NCBI RefSeq assembly: GCF_048007035.1
Contig: NZ_CP180355.1
Coordinates: 5,456,001 to 5,520,000 of the forward strand
Source of the DNA: Imperialibacter sp963977595
GTDB taxonomy: Bacteria; Bacteroidota; Bacteroidia; Cytophagales; Cyclobacteriaceae
DNA: 64,000 bases
Direction: 5' to 3'
Shown: positions 35,132 to 43,928 of the stretch, piece by piece
Position numbering within the stretch: position 1 is the stretch's first letter
Layout: each line of letters starts with the position of its first letter
Notes under the pieces: generated by a model
The model's input: the letters and a program-made list of their open reading frames with translations, nothing else
What the model was told of the DNA's origin: nothing
Database searches by the model: none
Translations under genes and position numbers: made by a program

Positions 35132-36186
35132 CGAATATGCTGAAATTTATATGTTTTCTTATGTTGGCTTGCTTCACTTTTAGTGCCTCTGGACAGAACA
35201 GCCAATTTTCGCAGTACTATACCTCATCTTTGTTTCTAAATCCTTCGTTTGCGGGCATTCCGCCCGATTTGCAGGTATCTCTTAATCACAAAAGACAGTT
35301 TCAAACTTCTGGAATTTCCAACGAACTTTCACAGTTTTCGATACTCTACCCCTTCGTTTCTAGTGGCTTCAATGCACGGCAGTTTGGAGGCATTGGCGTG
35401 ACAGCATTCAGTGAAAGTATTGGGGATAACTTTTTCAAGAACAATGGTTTTTTGGTTTCCACCGCCTACAACCTTAGGTTGGGCGACTTTAGTCCGGACT
35501 ACGTAATCTTCGGGCTCCAGGGAGGGTATTTTAACGAAAGCATTAATTTCGGTAATCTGCAGTGGGGATCGCAGTATACGCCATACCTGGTTTCTGGCTT
35601 TGACCCGAATGCGGCAGATCCGTCTGCACAGTTCAACGATATGGTGCATTACCCGGTCTTCAATGCGGGTTTGACCTACTACTTTAACCCCGCCCGAACA
35701 TACAGGCTCTATAAGTATAGCGCCTTCTCAGGGTTCTCATTCAAGAACTTGAATCGTCCAAATACTTCTTTTATGGGAGGGGAGGTAGCTCGTAAGCCAA
35801 TTTTTATGGCCTATCATGGAGGCATGGAATTTAGCATTTCCCATAAGTTGAGGTGGTCTCCCAATGGAATTTTTTACTACTCCACTGATAATCGGTATCA
35901 GTTTAATATGGGGAGCTATGTTGGCTACAGCTTTAGCGACAACCGCTCACTCAAAGCAAACAACCTCTACCTCACCTTCGGACTTTGGTATCGACTGAGG
36001 GATTCTTTTATTTTCACAACCGGCTTTCAGAATAATAATTTACAGATGGCTTTTAGCTATGACCTGAACAAGGCCTATTTGTTTACGGATCCAAACGAAT
36101 CGCTTGTGCCATCTTTTGAAATTTCATTAACTTACACTTTAGGTAAGGACAAGAAGGGCGGTAGCTCGTCTAATCCGTTATTTTAG
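35128..36186 (+). CDS. PorP/SprF family type IX secretion system membrane protein
   Basis: 352 residues with a signal peptide (MLACFTFSASGQ) and the characteristic family opening NSQFSQYYTSSLFLNPSFAG. It then has amphipathic beta strands ending in FEISLTYTLG before a short polar tail, an outer-membrane barrel of the PorP/SprF family. PorP is a type IX secretion component that binds PorE. SprF is needed for export of the giant adhesin SprB with its type B sorting domain. The start overlaps the previous stop (ATGA), giving one-to-one coupling with the CHU_C protein and supporting a dedicated cargo-partner pair. Confidence 0.93.
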   Translation: MTNMLKFICFLMLACFTFSASGQNSQFSQYYTSSLFLNPSFAGIPPDLQVSLNHKRQFQTSGISNELSQFSILYPFVSSGFNARQFGGIGVTAFSESIGDNFFKNNGFLVSTAYNLRLGDFSPDYVIFGLQGGYFNESINFGNLQWGSQYTPYLVSGFDPNAADPSAQFNDMVHYPVFNAGLTYYFNPARTYRLYKYSAFSGFSFKNLNRPNTSFMGGEVARKPIFMAYHGGMEFSISHKLRWSPNGIFYYSTDNRYQFNMGSYVGYSFSDNRSLKANNLYLTFGLWYRLRDSFIFTTGFQNNNLQMAFSYDLNKAYLFTDPNESLVPSFEISLTYTLGKDKKGGSSSNPLF

Positions 36187-36188
36187 TC

Positions 36189-39100
36189 ATGAAGAAATTA
36201 TCTCTAGCATTTGTGGCCTTTCTGGTTTTAACGGCTGCTGCCTTTGGTCAGGGAGCTGTTCAGCTAAATGAGCACGCTGATGACCTGTTTAGGAATGGAC
36301 AATATGCTGAGGCGGCACAGTTTTACCTCCAGGCACTGGCAGAAGAACCGAACAACCAGCTGGCTACCTTCCAGTTAGCGGAGTGCTATAGATACACTTT
36401 TAAGTATCAAGAAGCCGAGCTTCAGTATGAGAAAATGATTAATCTTTCCGAAGCCAACTATCCGACAAGCCGGTATTATTTCGCCTTGATGCAAAAGCTC
36501 AACGGAAAGTACCAGGAGGCGATGGAGAATTTTCAGGCATACTTAAAGTGGTATAATACCAACCCTGATAGGATGTTGGCATTTAAGACGCTAAGACTAC
36601 AGGCGCTTGTAGAAAAGGAAGGCTGCCTCCTGGCCCTTAACGAGTTTGCAAACCCGGTTCGACATGCTGAATTCAAGGTACTTCCATCTCCGGTCAATAC
36701 ACAATACGATGATTATGCTCCTTTTATATTTAAGGGTGACTCTTCTCTTATGATGTCTTCGTCCAGAAAATCATCGACAGGCTCTGTGTTTGATGCAAGG
36801 CTGGGGCAGTCAACCGCTGACCTTTTTCGGTTTGAGCATTCAGGAGATGCGTGGACAGAAATTGGAAATAAGGATAAGTTTTCCAACCTGAACACTAAAA
36901 ACGGAGAGGGGTCCGGTATTTTTAACAAAGACAATACGAAAGTCTACTTTACCTACAATCCGCCAGCTGGTTCGTCAACACCTTCTCAGATATCGAAATC
37001 GGAGCTTATCGATGGCAAATGGAGTGAGCCAAAACCTCTGAATGCCAACATAAACGCAAAAAACACTACTTCAAGGCATCCGTCATTGTCACCGGGAAAT
37101 GATACGCTATTTTTTGTTTCCGATCGGCCCGGTGGGTTTGGTCAGACCGACATTTGGTACAGCGTAGACGCTGGCAATGATAATTGGGGGCCGGCTATCA
37201 ACCTCGGACCCGCCATTAACACTAGTATGGACGAAGCCACTCCGTTTTATGACCAGGAAGAGGGTGTTCTTTTCTTCGCCTCCAATGGACACAGAGGGTT
37301 TGGAGGGTTTGATATCTTCATGACGAACGGAAATAACTTCGAGAATTCCGAGATTTATAATATGGGTTTTCCATATAACTCAAATCGGGATGACTGGTTT
37401 TTTATATTGGGACAGCAAAGTGGCTATCTTACATCGGGCCGAGACGGTGGGGTGGGAGGACAAGATATTTATACCTTCCATATTGAGACTGACCAGGAAA
37501 TTATTGCTGAAATTCTGGAAGAAGATGTGGTGGCTGGCCGTAGCTCCGTTTTCTCAGATGACTACAATTTCGACACCAACGACATAGAAAAGGTCGAAGA
37601 AGTGATCTCTCATTTTCTTGCGGCACGTATGTTCAATACGCAAGTGATGCTTACCGCCGAGCAAAAGGCATTTTATGATAACTTATCCGAATCAGACAAA
37701 GAAAAGATTGAGAGGATTGTCAACTCCAGGGTAAGGAAAATGTCGGAAAGAGACCTTAGAGCTGTGAGAACGGAAGATGAGTTTTACTATCAGCAGCTTT
37801 CTACAGGCGACAAGTATTCAATAAACAGGATGGTGTCTTCTTATCTTGAAGAAGACGGTCTGGGTCTGAACGTGACGCTAAGCGATGAGGAGAAGGCATA
37901 CTACGAGCAGCTTTCAAAGGATGCCAAAGAGAAGATAGATCAGTACATTACGCTGAAAGTGACCGAGTACCGAAACAAGGAAGTACAAGATGAGTATTTC
38001 CAGTCTTTGCCTACTGCGGATCAAACTCAGGTTAAAACGTTGGCTCGGAGTTACCTGCTTCAGAAGAAATCAATCGAAAATCTAACGCTGGGTGTAAATA
38101 CGAATGTTTTTCTCAAAAAGCAGGATGAGCAGTCTATGGAGCGGGCCGAGGCCTCCATAGTTAACCAACTAAAGAACCTTGCCCTTGAAAGTGATTTCTC
38201 CTTGAACGAAGACGACAAAGTATTCTATCAGAATTTACCTACTGAAGAACAACAATCTATTGACAGACTTGTGACTGCGTTTCTGGCGGCGAAGCCGTCA
38301 GATTTTGATAAGAACATTACCCCGGCAGATCTTGATTTTTACAATAAGAAACCGGCCGGACAAAAGGCGCTTATTGACAAAATTCTTGTTAGAAGGCTTC
38401 GGAACCTTTCTTTCTCAGATGAGTATATTTTTAACCATGCTACAGCAAAACAAACATTGCTACTCACTAGTTTGAACACCAAAACAAATGGGAGTGTGAT
38501 AGTGGGTGAGGTTGGAAATTTATTAACTGGTGCCAATAGAAATGCTTATAGTGCTCTTAGCGAGGAGGAAAAGTTAAGATTTGCAAGAATGGTGTCCGGT
38601 GCCGGTAGCTACGATAAACTAGCCAGTAAGCCGCTGTTGGCACTCGACGAAAATGCATCTGAACCCTCGCAGCTTATTGCGAGTCAGTCTAACAGGCCAA
38701 TGACTACCTCTTCGTTTGGCAATGCTGCCGGCTCCTCAAGACCAATTGGCGACCAGGCCCTTGCTCAGGGTAACACCAAAGCAAGTAGTTCAGGCAATAC
38801 AAATAACGTGACGCAAAACTCTGCGATTGCGTCCGCTAGTAATAACTTCGCTTCAAACGACGGTGGTCAGCTCATTATTGACCGGAGAGAAGGGGCGGAT
38901 GAGCCAGGGTCTGGAAATACACTTTCAAAAGTGGCTTCAAATAGAGCTGCAGTGAGCATGAGCCCTGACCAGAGGGCTCTTTATGAAAGCTTGCCCTCGA
39001 GCAAAAGGCAGGCGATTGACAGGATTGTCGCTGTTTCGCTGATCAATAGTGACTACACGGATCGTCCAGAACTGTTTGAAGAAGACAAACAAAAGTTCGC

Positions 39101-40457
39101 CGAGTTCGATTCGGAAGAGAAGCGCATGGCCAGGCGTATGGCAAAGTTTATGACCGAAGATCAACTTTCTGCGGCTGAAATGGGGGCAATCAAGGATGAT
39201 TTTATCAAATACAAGAACTACAACCCTGAAATCCGAAAGACTTTCAATCACTTGATTTTAACGGAGGCTTTCAACTATTCTCAGGGTAAGAACCAGGTGG
39301 AACTGTTGACAAAAGACAGAGCGCTTAACAACAGTTTAAATGCAGAGGAGAAAAATTTAGTCGAGACATTGATAAACGTAAGGGCAAAGTCAAACACGAT
39401 TTTTGGTGACCAGATTGACCTCGAAAACAAATATGTTGAATCGGGAATGGTAATGGCGAGTGTTGACCAGTATCAAACTAAAGAGTTCAAGAATATTAAG
39501 ATTCAGGGGCGTTTGGTAGATTTAAAAACAGGTAAAGCGCTTGCCAACTACCCAGTGGTGCTCGCCAACAGCACAGGTGAAGCAATCAAGGTAGGCCATA
39601 CAAACCAAAACGGTGAGTTTGTTTTTGACTACCTGGATGGGAATAAGGCCTATAAGATACTCTCAAATAATCAGACTGTGTCTGCTATTAAGCCTGATAA
39701 TTTCTTCATCAAAGACTTGCAAGTCCGTGGATACAAGGATGGGTTCATTGTACTGAATTATGAGGGTGTTTATTTTGATTCTGACGCAACTGCCATTCGA
39801 AGTGAAGGGGTAGTGACATTGAATAAATTAATCGAACTGTATCGGAAAAACCCGGAAATTGAGATTGAAATTCATGCCCATGCTGATAGCCAGGGTGAGC
39901 ACGATTACAACCACAAACTATCCGATTTAAGAGGAGACGCTGTTTACAATTATCTTGTTGAGCATGGCGTGGATGAGACTGCCCTAACGGTATATTATAA
40001 CGGAGAGGGCGATCCCGTTGCAAGCAACCTGACAGCGTATGGGAGAGCGTTCAACAGAAGGGTGGAACTTGAGATATATTCCACAAAGTCACTCCAGGCT
40101 GATTTGGCTAAGGTTTACGTCACACGCCCGGGAGCATCCATTGAGGCAATAGCTAGTGCTTTTAATTTGCCGGTGGATAGAATACGGGCTATGAATGGTC
40201 TGCAGTCAGGCACAGTTAAGCCATACACACCTATTCGGGTAGAAGGTAAGAACAGCATTAAACCAAGCCTTAGTCTCCTTGTCGAATTGAATGACCACGC
40301 AGTTAACTATAAGCAATACAAAGTGAAGAAAGGAGAGTCGATCATCACAATAGCTGAAAAGTTCAATCTCCCCGAAGAGCTTCTGCTTGAGCTAAACAAC
40401 CTGAGGGGGTATCAATTGAACCCGGGAGAGGTAATTGATATATACGTGTCCTATTAA
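36189..40457 (+). CDS. PorE-like OmpA family protein: TPR, PD40 propeller, novel repeats, CRD, OmpA, two LysM
   Basis: 1,422 residues. In order: signal peptide (1-20, ending AAAFG/Q); TPR repeats (~25-140, e.g. LFRNGQYAEAAQFYLQAL); a PD40/WD40-like propeller (~165-440, with HPSLSPGNDTLFFVSDRPGG and VLFFASNGHRGFGGFDIF); and a long helical region (~490-1000) with a recurring ~38-residue motif. A low-complexity Ser/Asn linker near 830-910 interrupts that region. A carboxypeptidase-regulatory-like domain (~1105-1175), an OmpA peptidoglycan-binding domain (~1190-1295; KLSDLRGDAVYNYL, FNRRVELEI) and two LysM domains (~1310-1353, ~1377-1422) follow. TPR-propeller-CRD-OmpA is the PorE architecture that ties the type IX machine to the cell wall. 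The helical insert and the LysM tail are unusual. It starts 2 bp after the PorP/SprF stop. Confidence 0.9.
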   Translation: MKKLSLAFVAFLVLTAAAFGQGAVQLNEHADDLFRNGQYAEAAQFYLQALAEEPNNQLATFQLAECYRYTFKYQEAELQYEKMINLSEANYPTSRYYFALMQKLNGKYQEAMENFQAYLKWYNTNPDRMLAFKTLRLQALVEKEGCLLALNEFANPVRHAEFKVLPSPVNTQYDDYAPFIFKGDSSLMMSSSRKSSTGSVFDARLGQSTADLFRFEHSGDAWTEIGNKDKFSNLNTKNGEGSGIFNKDNTKVYFTYNPPAGSSTPSQISKSELIDGKWSEPKPLNANINAKNTTSRHPSLSPGNDTLFFVSDRPGGFGQTDIWYSVDAGNDNWGPAINLGPAINTSMDEATPFYDQEEGVLFFASNGHRGFGGFDIFMTNGNNFENSEIYNMGFPYNSNRDDWFFILGQQSGYLTSGRDGGVGGQDIYTFHIETDQEIIAEILEEDVVAGRSSVFSDDYNFDTNDIEKVEEVISHFLAARMFNTQVMLTAEQKAFYDNLSESDKEKIERIVNSRVRKMSERDLRAVRTEDEFYYQQLSTGDKYSINRMVSSYLEEDGLGLNVTLSDEEKAYYEQLSKDAKEKIDQYITLKVTEYRNKEVQDEYFQSLPTADQTQVKTLARSYLLQKKSIENLTLGVNTNVFLKKQDEQSMERAEASIVNQLKNLALESDFSLNEDDKVFYQNLPTEEQQSIDRLVTAFLAAKPSDFDKNITPADLDFYNKKPAGQKALIDKILVRRLRNLSFSDEYIFNHATAKQTLLLTSLNTKTNGSVIVGEVGNLLTGANRNAYSALSEEEKLRFARMVSGAGSYDKLASKPLLALDENASEPSQLIASQSNRPMTTSSFGNAAGSSRPIGDQALAQGNTKASSSGNTNNVTQNSAIASASNNFASNDGGQLIIDRREGADEPGSGNTLSKVASNRAAVSMSPDQRALYESLPSSKRQAIDRIVAVSLINSDYTDRPELFEEDKQKFAEFDSEEKRMARRMAKFMTEDQLSAAEMGAIKDDFIKYKNYNPEIRKTFNHLILTEAFNYSQGKNQVELLTKDRALNNSLNAEEKNLVETLINVRAKSNTIFGDQIDLENKYVESGMVMASVDQYQTKEFKNIKIQGRLVDLKTGKALANYPVVLANSTGEAIKVGHTNQNGEFVFDYLDGNKAYKILSNNQTVSAIKPDNFFIKDLQVRGYKDGFIVLNYEGVYFDSDATAIRSEGVVTLNKLIELYRKNPEIEIEIHAHADSQGEHDYNHKLSDLRGDAVYNYLVEHGVDETALTVYYNGEGDPVASNLTAYGRAFNRRVELEIYSTKSLQADLAKVYVTRPGASIEAIASAFNLPVDRIRAMNGLQSGTVKPYTPIRVEGKNSIKPSLSLLVELNDHAVNYKQYKVKKGESIITIAEKFNLPEELLLELNNLRGYQLNPGEVIDIYVSY
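37671..38595 (+). repeat. ~38-residue degenerate helical repeats within the PorE-like protein
   Basis: Protein-level repeats with pattern aromatic-Tyr-x2-Leu-(Ser/Pro)-x4-Lys-x2-Ile-(Asp/Glu)-Arg-x-Val. They begin at residues 495 (FYDNLSESDKEKIERIV), 532 (YYQQLSTGDKYSINRMV), 571 (YYEQLSKDAKEKIDQYI), 603 (YFQSLPTADQTQVKTLA), 679 (FYQNLPTEEQQSIDRLV), 717 (FYNKKPAGQKALIDKIL) and 787 (YSALSEEEKLRFARMV). A further copy lies at ~931 (LYESLPSSKRQAIDRIV). Spacings are mostly 32-38 or multiples of them. No known family is recognised by eye. Confidence 0.75.
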
Positions 40458-40481
40458 GGGTTATCTGACCATACAGAATAC

Positions 40482-40520
40482 AAAGGGCTTCGCTAATACC
40501 AGCGAATCCCTTACTTTTTA
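40482..40520 (+). terminator. Intrinsic terminator after the fibre operon
   Basis: A 12-bp hairpin, AAGGGCTTCGCT / AGCGAATCCCTT with one mismatch and a 6-nt loop (AATACC), is followed by ACTTTTTAC. It lies 25 bp after the stop of the PorE-like gene and fits termination of the four-gene plus-strand operon. Confidence 0.7.
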
Positions 40521-40640
40521 CTCGCTGGTAAGTCGCCAAGTTTTAGGGCATAGACTATAAAGAAAACCAGAGAAGTTGCGCTACAACCAAAGTACAGCCA
40601 GCTTAATTTGCTGCGAGACACTATGCATCTGCTCTGTTAA

Positions 40641-43600
40641 TCAACCTTTTCCTATCAAAATGAATGATCCCCAGAAATAGGGACTTTCATATTTCTCCCT
40701 TACGTTCAACTGTGCCTTTCGAAATGACTCACGAATGTTTCCTGAACTCAGGTAGTACTTGTAAAAGGAAATCATCAGGTCTTTAGTGACCTCGTCATCA
40801 ACCTTGTTTAAACTTAGAATCAGATTTCTGGCCCCGGCCACTTTAAGAGCTCTCTGAAGACCATAAACGCCCTCGCCATTCATTACTTCTCCCAATCCTG
40901 TTTCACAGGCAGACAATACCACAAGGTCGGTGTTGTCAAGGGTGAGGTTCATTGCTTCGTAGGCAGTTAAAATACCATCTTCCGACTCCAGGTCTGCATC
41001 TTTCCCGGTTACATAGTCTACAAAGAAATTATTGGCATCCGCAAGCACAAGACCTGACTTGAATAACGGATTAGTGTCAGTGGTGTTAACGTTTTGTGAA
41101 ATAAATGGTGGATTCTCAAGGAAGTAACCATGAGTAGAGATATGCAGAATTTTAGGGCTCACCAAACTCTTGATTTTTTCTTCCCGGGCCAGTTTGTCTG
41201 TACTTATTTTTGAATTCCATCCCGCATCCCGAAGCATGTCATCAATTGTGTGTATTTCGACCATGGTGCCAGGCAGCGGTTGAAACATGTTGATAAAAGC
41301 AGTCTTGCTGTTTGTTGCCAGCTCACTGGGAATGTGACCATAGTCAGGGTTACCTATAAGGATCGCAGTTTTATCATTGTTTTTTTCGGCTCTGCTGAAT
41401 TCTACAACGTCTTTGGTACTTGTGACAAAATTTACGTCCAGCACATCGGCCAGGTATTTCTTTTGATTAGGAATGTATAGCGTTTCAGGGTTAAACTTAT
41501 TGTAGACCCCATCAGGAGAGAAATAGATTTTTTTCACACCACCTAAATGCTCCTGTATTTTGGCCCAAAACTGCACGTAGGTTTCGTTGTCTGTCACGCC
41601 AAATTTCAGAGAGTTGAAAAAGGCTGAGTAGTACTGCTTTTCGAGCTGATTACCATTGTTGAGCAGAACCAGCTCTGGGTTCGTATATGAATCGGGCTTT
41701 ATAATTAGGGCCGCATACTGTATGTGATCCGAGAAACCGTAGATAAGGTTGTCGTCATCACCATAGAGGCTTTTGAACTCCCGGAATCTGACAATCTCTA
41801 CGGCTGCCTCGCCTTCTTTTAGGTTTCTTCTGATGTCGACCCAGCTGTATTGTTTGTCATCTCCAGAGGTGAAGTAGGAGGATTGGTAGGCCAGTTTCTT
41901 TTCAAGGTTATTAATATTGACCTCAAGCTCATTGATATTGATATTCATCTCCTTGAGCTTGGCTGTACCTACCTGGTAAAACTTTGCCAGACGGGCTTTC
42001 AGTGTCTTCCAAAGAATAAAGTCCTGGATCAATTGCTCATCACCGCTGGCGAGTACATTCTTCCTCACTTTATCCGAAGCGTAGAATATAATCGCCTTTG
42101 TTGCCAGTTGGTTATCGTATAAGTCTCCCAGTATGGCGGGGGACTCTTTCATGAGCTTAAGTGCTATAGTGTTGAAGCGCTCTACGTCCTGCCGAACCGT
42201 GTTGTAAAAAACTTCCCTTTCAATTTCGCTGAGCGCCGGAAATATCTTTGCTACCTGACCAACTTGTATTTTGATAGCCTCCTTGAAAAACTCACCTGAT
42301 TTTTTCGGTTGGTCATGTGTGATATAATAGAGACCCAGATTCTCCAGCGACCGGGCGTAAGAAGGATGGTTTTCGCCCAGGCTCACTTTTCTTAGGTTTA
42401 GTGCCTGAAGATAAAGTGCCTCCGCTCTTTGATGATCGCCAGTGTTCGAGTAGAGAACGGCCATGTTGTTGATCAAAGTGGCATAGTCAGGATGACTCTC
42501 CCCCAATACTACTTTGTCTATTCTTAGTGCGTCTTCATAGTATTTTTTCGCTTCATCATATTTTTTCTGAGTCCGACGGATTCCAGCCATGTTGTTGAGA
42601 GAAGTAGCGTACTTGGGGTAGTATTCTCCATAGTTTGCCTTATATATATCCGCTGACTCCTTGAAGAGCTCAAAAGCCTTGTCCAAGTCGCCTCTGTCGT
42701 TGTAATAACTAGCCAGGTTGTTGGCAGCGGTTGCGTAGTTGGGGTGTCGGGGACCAAATATTTTTTTACTTAGAACAAAGGCTTCTTGCAAGTGCACGCC
42801 TGCCTTTTCATAGTTGCCGAGGTCTATGTATAGAATTCCCAGGTCATTCAATGTTTCCAAAATGAGTCCCTGGTCAATTCCTTCTCGCTTCTTTTTTAGG
42901 TCAAGCGTTTTCAGCAATACTCTTTCAGACTCACCGTATTTACCCAGGTATTCATAAACTATGCCCAGGTGCTCCAGGTTTTCCAGGTATTCTAATTTGT
43001 GTGTGAGTGAATTGGCCTCATACAGTTCGTCGCTATGCTGAATAAAAGAAAAGGCTTTGTCCGGTTGGCCCAGTTTAATGTAGATTCTTCCGAGGTCGCT
43101 GTAGGAGTTTGCCATTAGAAACATCACCGTCGAATGATTTTGTTCGATGAGCGTGTGGGCCTTCTCAAAATTTACGGCGGCCATTTCCAATTCGCCAATA
43201 TGTTCGTAGAAGCTTCCCAGCTCCTGCATCGATTTAATATAATCGGTACTGCGATCTCCCTTAGTTTTGCCGATCACCTCTAGCAACTCTTTATAAAAGC
43301 GCTCTGCAGCCCCGAAATCCCCCAATATCTTACTAACATTCGCTGCGTTGGTAAGGGCGTTTGCATAATCTTCATTGCTGGTTTGCCCAATCTTGCGCCA
43401 GGTCTCTACAGACTTCAGAAGGTATTTCTTGCTGTTCCCCAGGTCGTCGACATCCCAGTACAGCATTCCCAGGTTATTAAGTAATACTGCCTCCTGCCCA
43501 TTGGGCTTACCTGCATTTTCCGCACTGAGTGCGCTATAGGCATCTTGCAGATACATCAGAGACCTTTTCTGATCTGTATCGAAGTAGTAGTCGCTACTAT

Positions 43601-43697
43601 CCAGCAGTGATTCCCAAGTCTGTGCAGAGAGGTTAGAATGAATGGACAGAGATAGAAAAATAAGAAAAAACAGAATGCTACTTAATCTGAATTGCAT
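40641..43697 (-). CDS. Secreted TPR-CHAT domain protein (caspase-like protease fold)
   Basis: About 1,018 residues. A signal peptide (SSILFFLIFLSLSIHSNLSAQ) is followed by kinesin-light-chain-like TPR repeats to about residue 480 (e.g. GESHPDYATLINNMAVLYS and GENHPSYARSLENLGLYYI). A helical linker comes next, then a C-terminal CHAT domain (~690-1018). The caspase-like His/Cys pair is present: HISTHGYF (~855) and SACETGLGE (~931), followed by GVYGLQRALKVAGARN and SPYFWGSFILIG. CHAT proteases act in regulated proteolysis, including gasdermin and CRISPR-linked systems, but signal-bearing TPR-CHAT proteins are common in Bacteroidota and their targets are unknown. The frame is open upstream to 43763; the ATG at 43697 is chosen because it begins the signal peptide. 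Monocistronic. Confidence 0.88.
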   Translation of the reverse strand: MQFRLSSILFFLIFLSLSIHSNLSAQTWESLLDSSDYYFDTDQKRSLMYLQDAYSALSAENAGKPNGQEAVLLNNLGMLYWDVDDLGNSKKYLLKSVETWRKIGQTSNEDYANALTNAANVSKILGDFGAAERFYKELLEVIGKTKGDRSTDYIKSMQELGSFYEHIGELEMAAVNFEKAHTLIEQNHSTVMFLMANSYSDLGRIYIKLGQPDKAFSFIQHSDELYEANSLTHKLEYLENLEHLGIVYEYLGKYGESERVLLKTLDLKKKREGIDQGLILETLNDLGILYIDLGNYEKAGVHLQEAFVLSKKIFGPRHPNYATAANNLASYYNDRGDLDKAFELFKESADIYKANYGEYYPKYATSLNNMAGIRRTQKKYDEAKKYYEDALRIDKVVLGESHPDYATLINNMAVLYSNTGDHQRAEALYLQALNLRKVSLGENHPSYARSLENLGLYYITHDQPKKSGEFFKEAIKIQVGQVAKIFPALSEIEREVFYNTVRQDVERFNTIALKLMKESPAILGDLYDNQLATKAIIFYASDKVRKNVLASGDEQLIQDFILWKTLKARLAKFYQVGTAKLKEMNININELEVNINNLEKKLAYQSSYFTSGDDKQYSWVDIRRNLKEGEAAVEIVRFREFKSLYGDDDNLIYGFSDHIQYAALIIKPDSYTNPELVLLNNGNQLEKQYYSAFFNSLKFGVTDNETYVQFWAKIQEHLGGVKKIYFSPDGVYNKFNPETLYIPNQKKYLADVLDVNFVTSTKDVVEFSRAEKNNDKTAILIGNPDYGHIPSELATNSKTAFINMFQPLPGTMVEIHTIDDMLRDAGWNSKISTDKLAREEKIKSLVSPKILHISTHGYFLENPPFISQNVNTTDTNPLFKSGLVLADANNFFVDYVTGKDADLESEDGILTAYEAMNLTLDNTDLVVLSACETGLGEVMNGEGVYGLQRALKVAGARNLILSLNKVDDEVTKDLMISFYKYYLSSGNIRESFRKAQLNVREKYESPYFWGSFILIGKG

Positions 43698-43928
43698 CAC
43701 GTATTGGTTTAGGTAGAAGTCTAAAATGCTACTTTGTCTACAAAGGTTTGGTTGGCTTTGCAAAGCGTTTCAAAGCATCTTACAGCTTGATAAAGCTGCA
43801 AGGGACTTAAAAAATGACTTAACAATAAAGTTATTCAATTTTATGAAACAGAGTTTTGCCTAAAGCTAACTTTCTCGAAATTATTAGCAGCAATAGGCTC
43901 CTGTGCTCCAAACTAAGCAATAAAGACG

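Noticed and set aside
40458..40640. Possible small gene or RNA between the fibre operon and the CHAT gene
   Set aside because: Apart from the terminator hairpin, no conserved-looking frame or tRNA-like structure is visible.
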